Shown here: positions 8,410 to 16,841 of the stretch, piece after piece
Layout of the letters: every line of letters begins with the position of its first letter
How positions within the stretch are numbered: position 1 is the stretch's first letter
Source: Armatimonadota bacterium
GTDB lineage: Bacteria; Armatimonadota; UBA5829
Assembly (NCBI GenBank): GCA_039679645.1
Contig: JBDKUO010000045.1
Location: 1-49,104, forward strand
Reading direction: 5' to 3'
Length of the DNA stretch: 49,104 nucleotides
The notes under the pieces: model-generated
Databases searched by the model: none
The model's input: the letters and a program-made list of their open reading frames with translations, nothing else
What the model was told of the DNA's origin: nothing
Translations under genes and position numbers: made by a program

Positions 8410-8862
8410 TTATTTTCTGCGCTTCCAGGGTCGAAGGACGATCCCACCAATGCCTGTCATCAGAGCGAGTATAGAACTCGGCTCTGGAACATCCGGCGGA
8501 GGAATCGCACCTACAACACCACTGCAGCTTGGCTTGAACCCGAATTCCGGTGAACTGCTCTGTGTCCTGTAAACAACACATGTAGCAGGCGCCTCGGGCC
8601 GAAAGCTTTCCGCGGATGCCAGCGGTGTGGCCTGCGCAGGCTGAGTCTCATAAGCCTGAACCGTATAAGCTACCGGTGCAGACTCTATAGGCTCAGATGC
8701 AATCTCAAACGATTGACTGCTCGCCAGCTCAAGAGGCTCTTGCAGGACTTGCTCGGCAACAACCGGCTCTACAGTCGGCAAATTGCTTTCAATGTCAGCA
8801 AAAGCAGGAGCAATGCAGGTAACCATCAAAGTAACTATTGTTATCGGGACTGCAACGCGCAT
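8410..8862 (-). CDS. Small PEP-CTERM-sorted secreted protein
   Basis: A 150-residue product with an N-terminal signal peptide (MRVAVPITIVTLMVTCIAPAFA), a Glu/Pro/Ala/Ser-rich low-complexity middle, and a C-terminal sorting signal. That signal is VPEPSS, then a hydrophobic stretch ILALMTGIGGIVL, then basic RPWKRRK. The arrangement is the PEP-CTERM signal recognised by exosortase/EpsH systems, which anchor or release surface and matrix proteins. The start at 8862 is set by GGAGG 7 bases upstream; a longer frame to 8952 would place unrelated sequence before the signal peptide. The body has no recognisable domain, so its function is unknown. The exosortase is not in this window. Confidence 0.82.
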   Translation of the reverse strand: MRVAVPITIVTLMVTCIAPAFADIESNLPTVEPVVAEQVLQEPLELASSQSFEIASEPIESAPVAYTVQAYETQPAQATPLASAESFRPEAPATCVVYRTQSSSPEFGFKPSCSGVVGAIPPPDVPEPSSILALMTGIGGIVLRPWKRRK

Positions 8863-8902
8863 ATTTTTGTTCCTCCAGACACAGTGAAAGGCTGCAAGAA
8901 TC

Positions 8903-9775
8903 GTGCCAAAAAACAGACTTAGCAAAAACTCTGCAATAATAGCAGGTAGCAAGGGCTATAAACTGGTAAAATTGCTGGGTGAGAGCCGGATTATCGATCC
9001 GATCAAGACACCATTCGGTGACTCCGCGCCAATACACGAAGTAACCAGGGACGACGCGCGAGTGTTCGTTATGTCGCGACATGGCGAGTCCGGCTATCAG
9101 ATCTCAGCTCCCTTCGTAAACTACAGAGCCAATATATGGGCGCTCAAAGAACTCGGCGTAGAACAGATAATTGCGTGGTCCGGCCCCGGCGCAATTGATC
9201 CGTCAATACCCATCGGAGATTTATTGGTCCCCGGTGATATTATCGATGAAACCAGGGGACGAGCCTATACATTTTTTGAAGGGCTCGGCATCGGATTCAT
9301 AAGGCAAAACCCTGTGTTCTGTCCACGGTTGTCTGCAAGCCTTACGCAGGTCATTAAAGCGCGCCAGGGGCACTGCCGCACACGAGACGTATATGTCTGC
9401 ACGCAGGGGCCAAGACTCGAAACACGCGCCGAGATCAAAAAATTCTCATCATACGGCACAACCCTGGTCGGAATGACACTTGTGCCGGAAGCGTTCCTGG
9501 CCAAAGAACTCGAAATTTGTTACTGCCCGGTCTGTTACATTACAAACTACGCTGAAGGGGTTGTCGAGCGTTCCTATGAACCCGGCAAGCTCTTCGAAGG
9601 ACTGCTCTCCGACCAGGAGAAAGCGAGAGTAGATGCGGCTGTCGATGCGCTGCCGGGTATAGTAATCGAGGCGCTGACATCCGCGCAAGATACACCTGAA
9701 TGCCGGTGCGGACAAGCCATGGAGCGCTACAGGCGCCAGGGTATTATCAGCTCAAACTGGCACAAATGGATTTAG
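8903..9775 (+). CDS. MTAP/PNP-family nucleoside phosphorylase
   Basis: The 290-residue product belongs to the trimeric purine-nucleoside / methylthioadenosine phosphorylase family. Signs are the phosphate-side loop AIIAGSKGYKL (a changed GGSG loop), MSRHGESGYQ with NYRANIWALKELG, the strand IIAWSGPGAID, CTQGPRLETRAEI near 173, and GMTLVPEAFLAKELEICY near 191. Family enzymes cleave purine nucleosides with phosphate. The base-selecting segment reads ITNYAEGV, so MTA, inosine/guanosine or another nucleoside cannot be chosen with certainty. The start is GTG 8903 with AAAGG upstream; it runs divergently from the PEP-CTERM gene, only 40 bases away. The extra C-terminal 35 residues contain a CRC motif (PECRCGQAMERYR). 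Its closeness to a mqn cluster lacking mqnB is worth noting. Confidence 0.82.
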   Translation: MPKNRLSKNSAIIAGSKGYKLVKLLGESRIIDPIKTPFGDSAPIHEVTRDDARVFVMSRHGESGYQISAPFVNYRANIWALKELGVEQIIAWSGPGAIDPSIPIGDLLVPGDIIDETRGRAYTFFEGLGIGFIRQNPVFCPRLSASLTQVIKARQGHCRTRDVYVCTQGPRLETRAEIKKFSSYGTTLVGMTLVPEAFLAKELEICYCPVCYITNYAEGVVERSYEPGKLFEGLLSDQEKARVDAAVDALPGIVIEALTSAQDTPECRCGQAMERYRRQGIISSNWHKWI

Positions 9776-9793
9776 TAATTTAGATTTTATATT
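9771..9793 (+). repeat. 23-base direct repeat, copy 1 (AT-rich element)
   Basis: TTTAGTAATTTAGATTTTAT followed by ATT begins inside the last codon of the phosphorylase gene, which ends with its TAG. The identical 23 bases occur at 9915-9937. Only hairpin sequences lie between them, so the whole 144-base unit may have arrived as one insertion or arisen by slippage. Confidence 0.8.
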
Positions 9794-9823
9794 GATTATT
9801 TTGGTGGGTTATTACAACCTCGG

Positions 9824-9843
9824 TGGTGATTTCCGAATCACCA
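9824..9843. repeat. Hairpin, GATT/AATC core
   Basis: Arms TGGTGATT and AATCACCA flank the 4-base loop TCCG. It is one of several intergenic hairpins with the same GATT-loop-AATC centre but different outer arms. Confidence 0.7.
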
Positions 9844-9855
9844 TCGCACGGTATA

Positions 9856-9881
9856 GGGTCAGGATTCGGAAATCCTGACCC
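9856..9881. repeat. 11-bp hairpin, GATT/AATC core
   Basis: Arms GGGTCAGGATT and AATCCTGACCC flank a 4-base loop (CGGA). It is followed by a partial restatement, TTCTGACCCAGACGG, at 9894-9909. It lies between the two 23-base direct repeats upstream of surE. Confidence 0.75.
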
Positions 9882-9914
9882 AGATGGAAAGAAATTCTGA
9901 CCCAGACGGAATGA

Positions 9915-9937
9915 TTTAGTAATTTAGATTTTATATT
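9915..9937 (+). repeat. 23-base direct repeat, copy 2 (AT-rich element)
   Basis: Identical to 9771-9793. It sits just before the surE ribosome-binding site and may contribute an AT-rich leader. Confidence 0.8.
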
Positions 9938-9958
9938 TTATATTTGGTGGATACTTAT

Positions 9959-10735
9959 ATGAATGTGCTTATTACAAATGATGATGGGATACATGCCGAA
10001 GGGCTTTTTGCCCTAAAGACGGCTTTTGATAAGATAGCAAAAGTGCATATCGTAGCGCCGGACAGGCCAAGGAGCGCATGCGGCCACTCCATAACGCTTC
10101 ACAAACCACTGCGGGCTGATAAGGTAAAACTCCGCGATGGAAGCACGGCATTTGCCAGCAATGGAACGCCATCAGACTGCGTGAGCCTCGGGCTGCTGGG
10201 AGTGATAGAAGAGAAAGTCGACCTTGTTATCTCAGGGATCAATCGAGGTCCGAACCTGGGCTGGGACCTGACATACTCCGGGACAGTCTCGGCTGCCATG
10301 GAAGGTGCCATTTCCGGTGTGCCGTCCCTTGCCATATCCGTCGCTACATATCAGTCCGATGTAAACTACTCGACTGCCGCGCGATTATCAGTCCAGATCG
10401 CAAAAATTCTGCAAGAACATAAGCTGCCGGAGAGCACACTGCTCAATATCAACGTTCCACCCGTGGACTCGGACATCAAAGGGATCAGGATCACAAAAGC
10501 AGGCAAACGCAGATATATGGGAAGCCTGGAAAAGAGGTCCGATCCCACCGGTAGAGACTACTACTGGCTCGGCGGCGACCAGCCTGTCGACAGCCTGGAT
10601 GAGGGCACCGACGTGAAGGCAATTGCCGACGACTACATCTCCATTACACCTATCCATCTCGACCTTACGGACTACGCCGCACTTGAATCTATCCGTTCAT
10701 GGGGCTTGGAAGAGATCGATGTCGGTAAAATTTAA
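9959..10735 (+). CDS. surE: 5-prime-nucleotidase SurE
   Basis: SurE is a divalent-metal-dependent phosphatase of nucleoside monophosphates, often linked to stationary-phase survival. The 258-residue product opens MNVLITNDDGIHAEGL with the metal-binding D8-D9 pair. It continues with VAPDRPRSACGHSIT (the metal-binding serine loop), NGTPSDCVSLGL and SGINRGPNLGWDLTYSGTV, all hallmark SurE motifs. The start is ATG 9959, with GGTGG 8 bases upstream; the TTG at 9944 lies inside that ribosome-binding region and would add five unrelated residues. The neighbouring nucleoside phosphorylase on the same strand would act on SurE's product, suggesting linked nucleotide salvage. Confidence 0.95.
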   Translation: MNVLITNDDGIHAEGLFALKTAFDKIAKVHIVAPDRPRSACGHSITLHKPLRADKVKLRDGSTAFASNGTPSDCVSLGLLGVIEEKVDLVISGINRGPNLGWDLTYSGTVSAAMEGAISGVPSLAISVATYQSDVNYSTAARLSVQIAKILQEHKLPESTLLNINVPPVDSDIKGIRITKAGKRRYMGSLEKRSDPTGRDYYWLGGDQPVDSLDEGTDVKAIADDYISITPIHLDLTDYAALESIRSWGLEEIDVGKI

Positions 10736-10833
10736 ACCCAAAAACATGCAATAATACCACCCGTAGCAATAGTCTATATAATTGATGGATCGTTCCGGCA
10801 GGAAACATTTATTCCACGGCGAATCATTTGTTA

Positions 10834-10861
10834 TTGGCAAGTACTGCAAATTTCGTATACA
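10834..10861 (+). promoter_or_regulatory. Putative sigma-70 promoter for the 10982 gene
   Basis: TTGGCA (10834-10839) and TATACA (10856-10861) are 16 bases apart, the same spacing as the two stronger promoters in the window. The predicted transcript would carry about a 110-base leader containing the palindromic element at 10921. Matching of the -10 box is only moderate. Confidence 0.4.
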
Positions 10862-10920
10862 ATTGGAACAAGCAGGCATATTCAGCAGTATACATTAATA
10901 AAAAACGAATAACCATGCCA

Positions 10921-10943
10921 CTCCAGGTAGGATACCTGGAGGG
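10921..10943. repeat. Palindromic element, intergenic copy (centre GGA)
   Basis: CTCCAGGTA, GGA, TACCTGGAG followed by GG. The arms match the in-gene copies at 17910, 24613, 25024, 26614 and 27142. Here it lies in the leader between the putative promoter and the ATG at 10982. As RNA it would form a compact 9-bp hairpin about 40 bases before the ribosome-binding site. Confidence 0.85.
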
Positions 10944-10981
10944 ATACAAAAAAACAAATTACATACAATATGGGGTGAAAA

Positions 10982-12946
10982 ATGTCAGTCCTTTTACGCA
11001 TCGGACGCTGTGCAATACTCCCCGCTCTACTTCTTGTGGCCGCCCTCCCCTGTATGGCCATTTCAATGAATGTAACCGCAGGTTTCAGTGATACCGCAAA
11101 GGCCTCCAAATGGATGCCGATCACTGTGAGTATGGTCAACAACTCATCAGAGGATGTGGCAGGCACTCTCATCGCGGCACAGGTGGAACCTGAAAAGAAC
11201 ACACCTGTCTGCGCAGCCCCCGTGATCCTGCCAGCGAACTCTAAAAAGCTCTATCACGTTTACACCAAGATCGCAGGCTATGGAGCTAGCATGCAGGTGT
11301 CGTTTGTACACACAAATGGCGCGACGGACACAAAAAAAGTCAATGTCAATGCCGCTACTGAAGATGATAAGCTGATCGTGTCGGTAGGCAATCGAGCTTC
11401 AAGGCTGAGTTTCTTATCGGGTGAAAAACTGCCTGTTAAGACAAAGCCCGTACCAAACACATATGGCGGCCCACAACCGCCGCCCAGCCCTACTGAGGCG
11501 ACTATATTTCCAACATCAATCGAACCCAATGCTCTGCCGGACAGACCGGCGGCATACGAAAGCGTCGATATGCTGGTCCTCTCGGATTTCGATTCATCAT
11601 CCGTAAGGCCCGACGCGCTCAAAGCCATCGGAATGTGGGTGGCATCCGGCGGGACGCTTGTCATATCGACCGGAGCCGACTATAAGCGATTCACCAACGA
11701 TTTTTATGGCGACCTGCTGCCGGTAAAGATCACCGGCGCGGCAAGTGTGCCCGGACTCCCGACGCTCGGCAGTTTCGGCAAGACGGCTTTTCCGTCCGGC
11801 GCGACGACTGTCGCAATGAGCACGGTTAAGCCCGGAATCGGGAAAGTAATCGTGAGCGAGTCGGGGACTCCGATATTGGTCGAGAGGAACTACGGCTCAG
11901 GCAAAGTCGTCTTCATCGCGCTGGATATTTCGTCTCAGCCATTCAACTCTTGGAACGGGCAGACCCAGTTTTGGAAGAACCTGCTCAAGTCCGAACCGGC
12001 CGGGCCGCTGGTGGAAACGGCCAAGGGATTTATCGAAGACAACGGACCTGGATATATGTCTCAGAATGAAGGAGCAAGGCCGGCAATGTCCGGGGTTGTG
12101 ACTCAGAGCGTAAACGTTAAGACCCCCACTATCAGCACAATCGGGTTGTTTCTGATTGCGTATCTGATAGTGCTGGTGCCGGTCAACTATTTTGTGCTCA
12201 AGCAAAGGCGCAAGCTCGAACTCGCCTGGATCACAACACCGGTGATTGTATTGGTATTTACTCTCGGCGCTTATGCAATCGGATATACTATGAAAGGCGG
12301 CAGGCTGCAGCTTCGTGAAGCAACCCTGATTGAGGGATCGGCGAATGCCAGATATGCAAGAGTCGTAAGCGACGCATCGCTCTTCTCCCCGGCGCGGCGG
12401 CGATATAATATCGAGATTGATGACAAATACGCAATAAGCCAGGCTATACCTGACGACAGCACAGATGCCATAGCCCCGGCGCTGCTGGCGGACACGACTA
12501 TTATCAACGACGTGCCGATGGCAATGTGGTCGAACAAGTTGTTTGAGTCTGTAAGCGGAGTCGACCTGGGCGGTGAGATCAAAACCAATTTGACGCTCAC
12601 AGGAGGACATGTGCGAGGCACGATCACTAATGAGACCGGCATCACCTTTACGGAATGCGCGGTTGTCTGTGGATCGGCGTCCAGCCCAGTAGGTAACATT
12701 GGACCAGGAGCAACCGTCAAGATCGATATCGCTCAGGCTCCGGCACCTAATAATCAATCCCGGTATCCTTACCAAAATCCATCAAATGACCTTGGATACT
12801 CACTTAACACTTTTGCAAAAGATCAGGCAGGTTATGCCGGATGCCCGATACTTGTTGCGCGTGGAAGTGGAGATGGAGAGTATAGCATCAAAGGATTGTC
12901 TCACGACAGGCAGGCAGGCAAAGTGTATGTTTTCAGGCTATTATAG
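10982..12946 (+). CDS. Exported membrane protein with glutamine-amidotransferase-like domain
   Basis: A 654-residue protein. It has a signal peptide (residues 1-25, ending PCMAIS), a beta-sandwich-like ectodomain, and a flavodoxin/class-I-amidotransferase-like segment near 185-235 (SVDMLVLSDF, then IGMWVASGGTLVISTGADY) with no obvious catalytic Cys-His pair. Two membrane segments lie near 383-402 and 415-435 (IGLFLIAYLIVLVPVNYF and VIVLVFTLGAYAIGY), followed by a soluble tail. Proteins of this layout are common beside MoxR/VWA operons, where they are thought to act at the envelope; no enzymatic role is established. ATG 10982 has GGGGTG 5 bases upstream. The gene precedes the ABC exporter genes by about 300 bases of repeats and probably has its own promoter. 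Confidence 0.75.
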   Translation: MSVLLRIGRCAILPALLLVAALPCMAISMNVTAGFSDTAKASKWMPITVSMVNNSSEDVAGTLIAAQVEPEKNTPVCAAPVILPANSKKLYHVYTKIAGYGASMQVSFVHTNGATDTKKVNVNAATEDDKLIVSVGNRASRLSFLSGEKLPVKTKPVPNTYGGPQPPPSPTEATIFPTSIEPNALPDRPAAYESVDMLVLSDFDSSSVRPDALKAIGMWVASGGTLVISTGADYKRFTNDFYGDLLPVKITGAASVPGLPTLGSFGKTAFPSGATTVAMSTVKPGIGKVIVSESGTPILVERNYGSGKVVFIALDISSQPFNSWNGQTQFWKNLLKSEPAGPLVETAKGFIEDNGPGYMSQNEGARPAMSGVVTQSVNVKTPTISTIGLFLIAYLIVLVPVNYFVLKQRRKLELAWITTPVIVLVFTLGAYAIGYTMKGGRLQLREATLIEGSANARYARVVSDASLFSPARRRYNIEIDDKYAISQAIPDDSTDAIAPALLADTTIINDVPMAMWSNKLFESVSGVDLGGEIKTNLTLTGGHVRGTITNETGITFTECAVVCGSASSPVGNIGPGATVKIDIAQAPAPNNQSRYPYQNPSNDLGYSLNTFAKDQAGYAGCPILVARGSGDGEYSIKGLSHDRQAGKVYVFRLL

Positions 12947-13000
12947 CCCTCACCCTTGCCCACAAGGCGAACGCATCTTAAGAAATATGTCTCCGCTTTG

Positions 13001-13028
13001 TTCGGGCAGATTTAAAATCTGCGCCGAA
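13001..13028. repeat. Hairpin with GCAGATTT core
   Basis: Arms TTCGG-GCAGATTT and AAATCTGC-CCGAA pair around a single A, with one bulged G at 13023. It sits in the 292-base gap 12947-13253, which carries only repeats and no gene. Its core matches the GATT/AATC hairpin family. Confidence 0.7.
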
Positions 13029-13042
13029 AAGGGCCAAACGGC

Positions 13043-13168
13043 ATCTCTGATGCCACTACCTAACACTTATATGCAGGCTTAGCGGTTAACGGGATCTCAT
13101 ATCCCGAGATTGCCGCAAAGGGGCCAGATTACAAATCTGCCCCAACAGAGATTAGATGTGTCAGCCCT
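13043..13168 (+). repeat. 126-base dispersed repeat, copy 1
   Basis: About 117 of 126 bases match the reverse complement of 48979-49104 without gaps. It contains a hairpin at 13120-13143 (GGGG-C-CAGATT, loop ACA, AATCTG-CCCC, one bulge) and GGGAT/ATCCC arms at 13091-13105. No open frame is conserved between the copies. It is probably a non-coding, REP-like intergenic element; whether it is transcribed is not visible. Confidence 0.85.
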
Positions 13169-13175
13169 ACCTTTG

Positions 13176-13204
13176 CCCTCTCACCCAGGGAGAGGGAGTT
13201 GGCT
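13176..13204. repeat. CCCTCTC / GAGAGGG intergenic repeat
   Basis: CCCTCTC, a short loop and GAGAGGG are followed by AGTTGGCT. The same GAGGGAGTTGGCT end recurs at 20287-20299. This CCCTCACC...CCCTCTCCC style of intergenic repeat occurs in many bacterial genomes. Confidence 0.6.
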
Positions 13205-13253
13205 CGGGTGAACATTCTCTTATTACACACTTCTGTTTATGAAGGAGAAATAT

Positions 13254-14180
13254 ATGCTCAGAACGCAAAATCTGACTAAAATATACGGCGGGCTCACTGC
13301 GGTAAACAATCTTAATCTGGAACTCGGCTCCGGAGACATAATGGGGTTTATCGGGCCAAATGGTGCAGGAAAGACAACGACCATAAAAATGGTCGCTACT
13401 CTCCTGCGTCCGACATCGGGGACAGTTTTTGTAGATGGAATAGACGTAAATGCGGAGCCTGAAGCCGTGCGGCCCTTGATCGGGTATATGCCGGACTTCT
13501 TTGGGCTATATGACGATGTGAAGGTGTGGGAATATCTGGATTTCTTTGCAGCGGCATACAGGACACCCGTCAATAAGCGCAAGGGCACAATAGACGACGT
13601 GCTGGAGCTTACGGACCTCACTATAAAACGCGATTCGTTCGTATCCGAGCTATCACGCGGAATGCAGCAGAGGCTCTGCCTGGCAAAGACCTTGATCCAC
13701 GACCCCAAGCTGCTGCTGCTGGATGAACCGGCGTCCGGCCTGGACCCCCGCGCGCGAATCGAGATCAAAGAACTGCTCAAAGAGCTGCGCTCCATGGGCA
13801 AGACAATACTCATCTCATCGCATATACTGCCTGAGCTTGCCGATTTCTGCAACAAAATAGCTATTATCGAGCAGGGCAAGCTGGTAGTGAGTGGTGACGT
13901 CTCGGAAATTGTGGAGCAGTGCCGGGGCGGAATATGTCTGCGCATCGGGATTATTGAACGATGCGAGGAGGCTCTGGCATTTTTGCAGAGTCTGGATGTG
14001 ATTGGCGAGGCTCATATAGAGGACGGTGTGATATCTGCGACTTACACCGGTGAACCTGACTGCCAGCATGAGGTACTCCAAAAGCTTGCTGAAAACGGGT
14101 TCAAGGTGAAGGCATTCGCTGAGGCCCAAATGGACCTGGAAGACGTATTCTTAAAAGTGACCAGGGGTGCGGTCAGTTGA
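13254..14180 (+). CDS. ABC exporter ATP-binding protein (ABC-2 type)
   Basis: A 308-residue ATPase of the CcmA/NatA type. It has Walker A GPNGAGKTT near 36-44, the Q-loop region GYMPDFFGLYDDV, the signature ELSRGMQQRL near 134, Walker B LLLLDEPASGLDPRAR near 152-167 and the switch histidine in ISSHILPEL. A C-terminal 85-residue extension is typical of drug and lipid exporters. The start used is ATG 13254, with AAGGAG 6 bases upstream; ATG 13239 would place this ribosome site inside the gene. The stop overlaps the next permease as TTGA. It presumably powers transport through the four permeases that follow. The substrate is unknown. Confidence 0.92.
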   Translation: MLRTQNLTKIYGGLTAVNNLNLELGSGDIMGFIGPNGAGKTTTIKMVATLLRPTSGTVFVDGIDVNAEPEAVRPLIGYMPDFFGLYDDVKVWEYLDFFAAAYRTPVNKRKGTIDDVLELTDLTIKRDSFVSELSRGMQQRLCLAKTLIHDPKLLLLDEPASGLDPRARIEIKELLKELRSMGKTILISSHILPELADFCNKIAIIEQGKLVVSGDVSEIVEQCRGGICLRIGIIERCEEALAFLQSLDVIGEAHIEDGVISATYTGEPDCQHEVLQKLAENGFKVKAFAEAQMDLEDVFLKVTRGAVS

Positions 14181-14986
14181 GTTTGGCGGCTTGGGTCGAA
14201 AACTATATAGCGAGATTTGACCTGCCCATTGTCACGCTTGAAACTAGACGGATTTTGAGAGGAAAGTGGAGCTTTAAGAGCGCGCTGATAGTTGTAGGCC
14301 TGTTTTCTGGTGTCTCAGTATTTTTATCCTTTCTCTGCCTGGTAGACGGACAGACTAATACGCTGACGAGTCTTGATACACAAACCTGCGTGATGTTGAT
14401 GGGTTTCGTGCTCAGCGTGATCAAACTGGGCATTCTCTTCATTGTATTGCCGGTATATGCTTCAAGAGTGCTGGTGGAGATGAGGGAAACAGGCTCTTTT
14501 ACAATGCTCGCTATGATTCCGCTCAAATCAAGCTCGATAATTATGCAATACGCCTGCATAGCATTTGCGGTGGCGGTTCTGGTGATGCTTATAACGCTGC
14601 CCGCAACAATTTTGTTCGTGATGGCATCCGCTCAATTCGGCGAACCGCCTTTCTCAATGCCGTTGCTCTCGATATGGGATATATTGATCTATCCCACAGC
14701 GGCGGCATTATATGTTTCTATAGGAGTCCTGTGCTCGTGCCTTTGTTCAAAAGCGCAATCGGCTACAACAGCAACGTACATCATGATAGGTGTTTTGACC
14801 TGGCTAATATCAAAAGCGCCTATGTCACTCTTTTCAGACGCGTTCTTGACCTGTAGCCAGCTCGTTCAAATCAGTGTGGCAAGGGCTGTGCCTATACTAT
14901 TGACTGCGATGCTTAGCGCGGGACTGACAGCAATTGCAATGATGTTTTCGACACGCGCATTCGAATCATTGAGGAGAGCCGAGTGA
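14177..14986 (+). CDS. ABC-2 permease, first of four related proteins
   Basis: A 269-residue membrane protein with about six hydrophobic segments and the N-terminal amphipathic motif PIVTLETRRILRGKW. The motif recurs in changed form in the next three proteins. The start is TTG 14177, overlapping the ATPase stop as TTGA with AGGGG upstream, so initiation is likely coupled. A short cytosolic loop (RVLVEMRETGSFTMLAMIPL) matches the coupling-helix region seen in ABC-2 permeases. It probably forms the exporter channel with one of its neighbours. Confidence 0.8.
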   Translation: MSLAAWVENYIARFDLPIVTLETRRILRGKWSFKSALIVVGLFSGVSVFLSFLCLVDGQTNTLTSLDTQTCVMLMGFVLSVIKLGILFIVLPVYASRVLVEMRETGSFTMLAMIPLKSSSIIMQYACIAFAVAVLVMLITLPATILFVMASAQFGEPPFSMPLLSIWDILIYPTAAALYVSIGVLCSCLCSKAQSATTATYIMIGVLTWLISKAPMSLFSDAFLTCSQLVQISVARAVPILLTAMLSAGLTAIAMMFSTRAFESLRRAE

Positions 14987-15777
14987 TGAGTGCCGCCGAA
15001 ACAGCTCGCAAAATGGGATGGCTCGATCTGCCTATTGTCACGCTTGAATCGAGACGAATGCTGCGCAGGCCAAAAATCTTTACCTGGACACTTGTATATG
15101 CGGCAGTGTTATCCATCATTACACTGGCTGGAATTGCCATCTTTGGGATGAACAACTCGTTCAGTAGGTCAATCGGACAGCCAAGTATGGCCGTGGTCGG
15201 CAGGGGTATCTTCATAACGCTGTGCTGTATACAGATGGCTATGGTCAAATTCGTTGTGCCTGCATATGTGGGCAGAGCGATAAGTTCAGAACGAGAAATG
15301 CATACGTTTGAAACGTTGGCGATTACTCTGATCAGGTCGCGCAGCATTGTAACTCAAAAAATGGTTGCGAGCGTAATCCCGGTAGTCGGGCTCATTATAT
15401 CGGCTATGCCTGTTATGTTCATCACAGTGGTTATCGGAGGCGTATCGCCGGGCGAAGCCTTGATCGCTAACTTCCTGCTCATATTCTCGGTGGCGTATTA
15501 CAGCTCAGCATGTGTGCTGCTGTCAGCACTCTTTGATAATTCAAGAAATGCAGTCCTAGTTGCATATCTTATAGTCATATTTGCTCTGCCTGATATTCAA
15601 CCGGCAGGCATGTACGTAATGCGGCGATTACTAGGTATGCTTGCCTTCCTGGGAGCAAGATATGGTTACTCGTGGTGGAACCCCATGGCGCTCACCGGAA
15701 TATGCGTATTGGCAACACTTCTTTTCTGGTTCCTGGCTGTAAAAAAGGTGAACTCTCTCAGGAGGGCAAAGCATTGA
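14986..15777 (+). CDS. ABC-2 permease, second
   Basis: A 263-residue membrane protein with the start motif LPIVTLESRRMLRRPK, close to the previous gene product. It has the coupling loop SSEREMHTFETLAITLIRS and GGVSPGEALIANFLL, which returns almost unchanged in the next two permeases. ATG 14986 overlaps the previous stop as TGATG, with GAGGAG upstream. The pattern points to tandem gene duplication. Confidence 0.8.
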   Translation: MSAAETARKMGWLDLPIVTLESRRMLRRPKIFTWTLVYAAVLSIITLAGIAIFGMNNSFSRSIGQPSMAVVGRGIFITLCCIQMAMVKFVVPAYVGRAISSEREMHTFETLAITLIRSRSIVTQKMVASVIPVVGLIISAMPVMFITVVIGGVSPGEALIANFLLIFSVAYYSSACVLLSALFDNSRNAVLVAYLIVIFALPDIQPAGMYVMRRLLGMLAFLGARYGYSWWNPMALTGICVLATLLFWFLAVKKVNSLRRAKH

Positions 15778-16841
15778 TCGGCGGTATTGCCAAAAAGATT
15801 GAGAGTATAGATGCGCCTGTACTTCGTCAGGAGATGCGTATCCGGCAAAGAGGCGGAAGGGCATTCGGAGTTATGTTCGGATATATCGCGATGCTCTCGA
15901 TTATAGCGATATTAATGATGTATATAAGCGACCCGCCAAGCTCGATCAATCCGCAAATCGGCACTTCAGCACTGGAACGAGCCGGAAGGTATATGTTCAG
16001 GGGACTGACTTATGCACAGCTTGTGATGGTGATACTGGTCGTGCCGGCATACAGCGCGGGGGTAATATCCATGGAGCGCGAGAAAGGCTCATTTGATCTG
16101 CTTGCCATAACAACGCTGCGTTCTGCGAGCATTGTTACTCAGAAACTGTGGGCGGCTCTTGCGCAGGTAGTTTTGCTGTTGATCGCATCTGTGCCGGTGC
16201 TATCGATAGTATTCCTGCTGGGCGGAGTGTCGCCGGGCGAGGTAGCGGTGGCCTATGCTTTGATCGCGATGAGCGCGGCTGCTGTAGGGGCGCTCGGGGT
16301 TATGTGTTCATGCTACTTTGCTAACACACGCGCGGCTACATTCATGACTTATCTGGTCACGGTGCTATTTCTTGCCGGGCTGCCGATTGCCGGAGCTATA
16401 CTCGAAAGCTATAGGGGTTATAGCGGCAACTCTTCCGGTATCGGCTATGCGCTCGGGATAACCCTAGCGGTGGCATTCGCTGCAGGGATCATTGCTGTGT
16501 TTATGTTCGGAATGGTCGCGCTGATACTGAGAAAAACGACCGGGCACTGGAACTCGCGCACGTTCAGGATGTGGATATTCGGAGCAACATATGCGGCTGT
16601 GCTGCTGGTCTTTAACATACCCTCCATCTGCTACGCGATAATGGATACGGCAAATATAGGCGGATTGTTCATGCCGCTTTTTGTAAATGCATTTGTGGCG
16701 ATGGCTGCTGTTGTTAATCCTGAGACATTTGTTGCAAGCACTTCACTGGTGATCGTCCTGACTCTGCTATTTTCGGCAGGGTGCGCTTATCTGTTTCGTA
16801 ATCTCTCGGTCATTCGATTCAACGCCATAAGGAGAGTTTAA
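15774..16841 (+). CDS. ABC-2 permease, third
   Basis: A 355-residue membrane protein. The start is TTG 15774 in a TTGA overlap with the previous gene, with GGAGG 8 bases upstream. An ATG at 15672 would force a 106-base overlap and lacks a ribosome site. The N-terminus carries DAPVLRQEMRIRQRGGRAFG; the coupling loop SMEREKGSFDLLAITTLRS and the GGVSPGEVAVAYALI segment match the other permeases. Extra hydrophobic segments at the C-terminus make it longer than the first two. Confidence 0.82.
   Translation: MIGGIAKKIESIDAPVLRQEMRIRQRGGRAFGVMFGYIAMLSIIAILMMYISDPPSSINPQIGTSALERAGRYMFRGLTYAQLVMVILVVPAYSAGVISMEREKGSFDLLAITTLRSASIVTQKLWAALAQVVLLLIASVPVLSIVFLLGGVSPGEVAVAYALIAMSAAAVGALGVMCSCYFANTRAATFMTYLVTVLFLAGLPIAGAILESYRGYSGNSSGIGYALGITLAVAFAAGIIAVFMFGMVALILRKTTGHWNSRTFRMWIFGATYAAVLLVFNIPSICYAIMDTANIGGLFMPLFVNAFVAMAAVVNPETFVASTSLVIVLTLLFSAGCAYLFRNLSVIRFNAIRRV

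Noticed and set aside
8314-8553. Small + strand open frame after mqnC
   Set aside because: It spans the terminator and runs antisense into the PEP-CTERM gene, with no ribosome site.
11897-12775. 292-codon minus-strand open frame
   Set aside because: It lies wholly antisense to the exported membrane protein gene, with low-complexity composition and no start signal.
12947-13253. Hidden gene in the repeat-rich gap
   Set aside because: The only open frames cross several hairpins and the 126-base repeat and are not conserved in its second copy.
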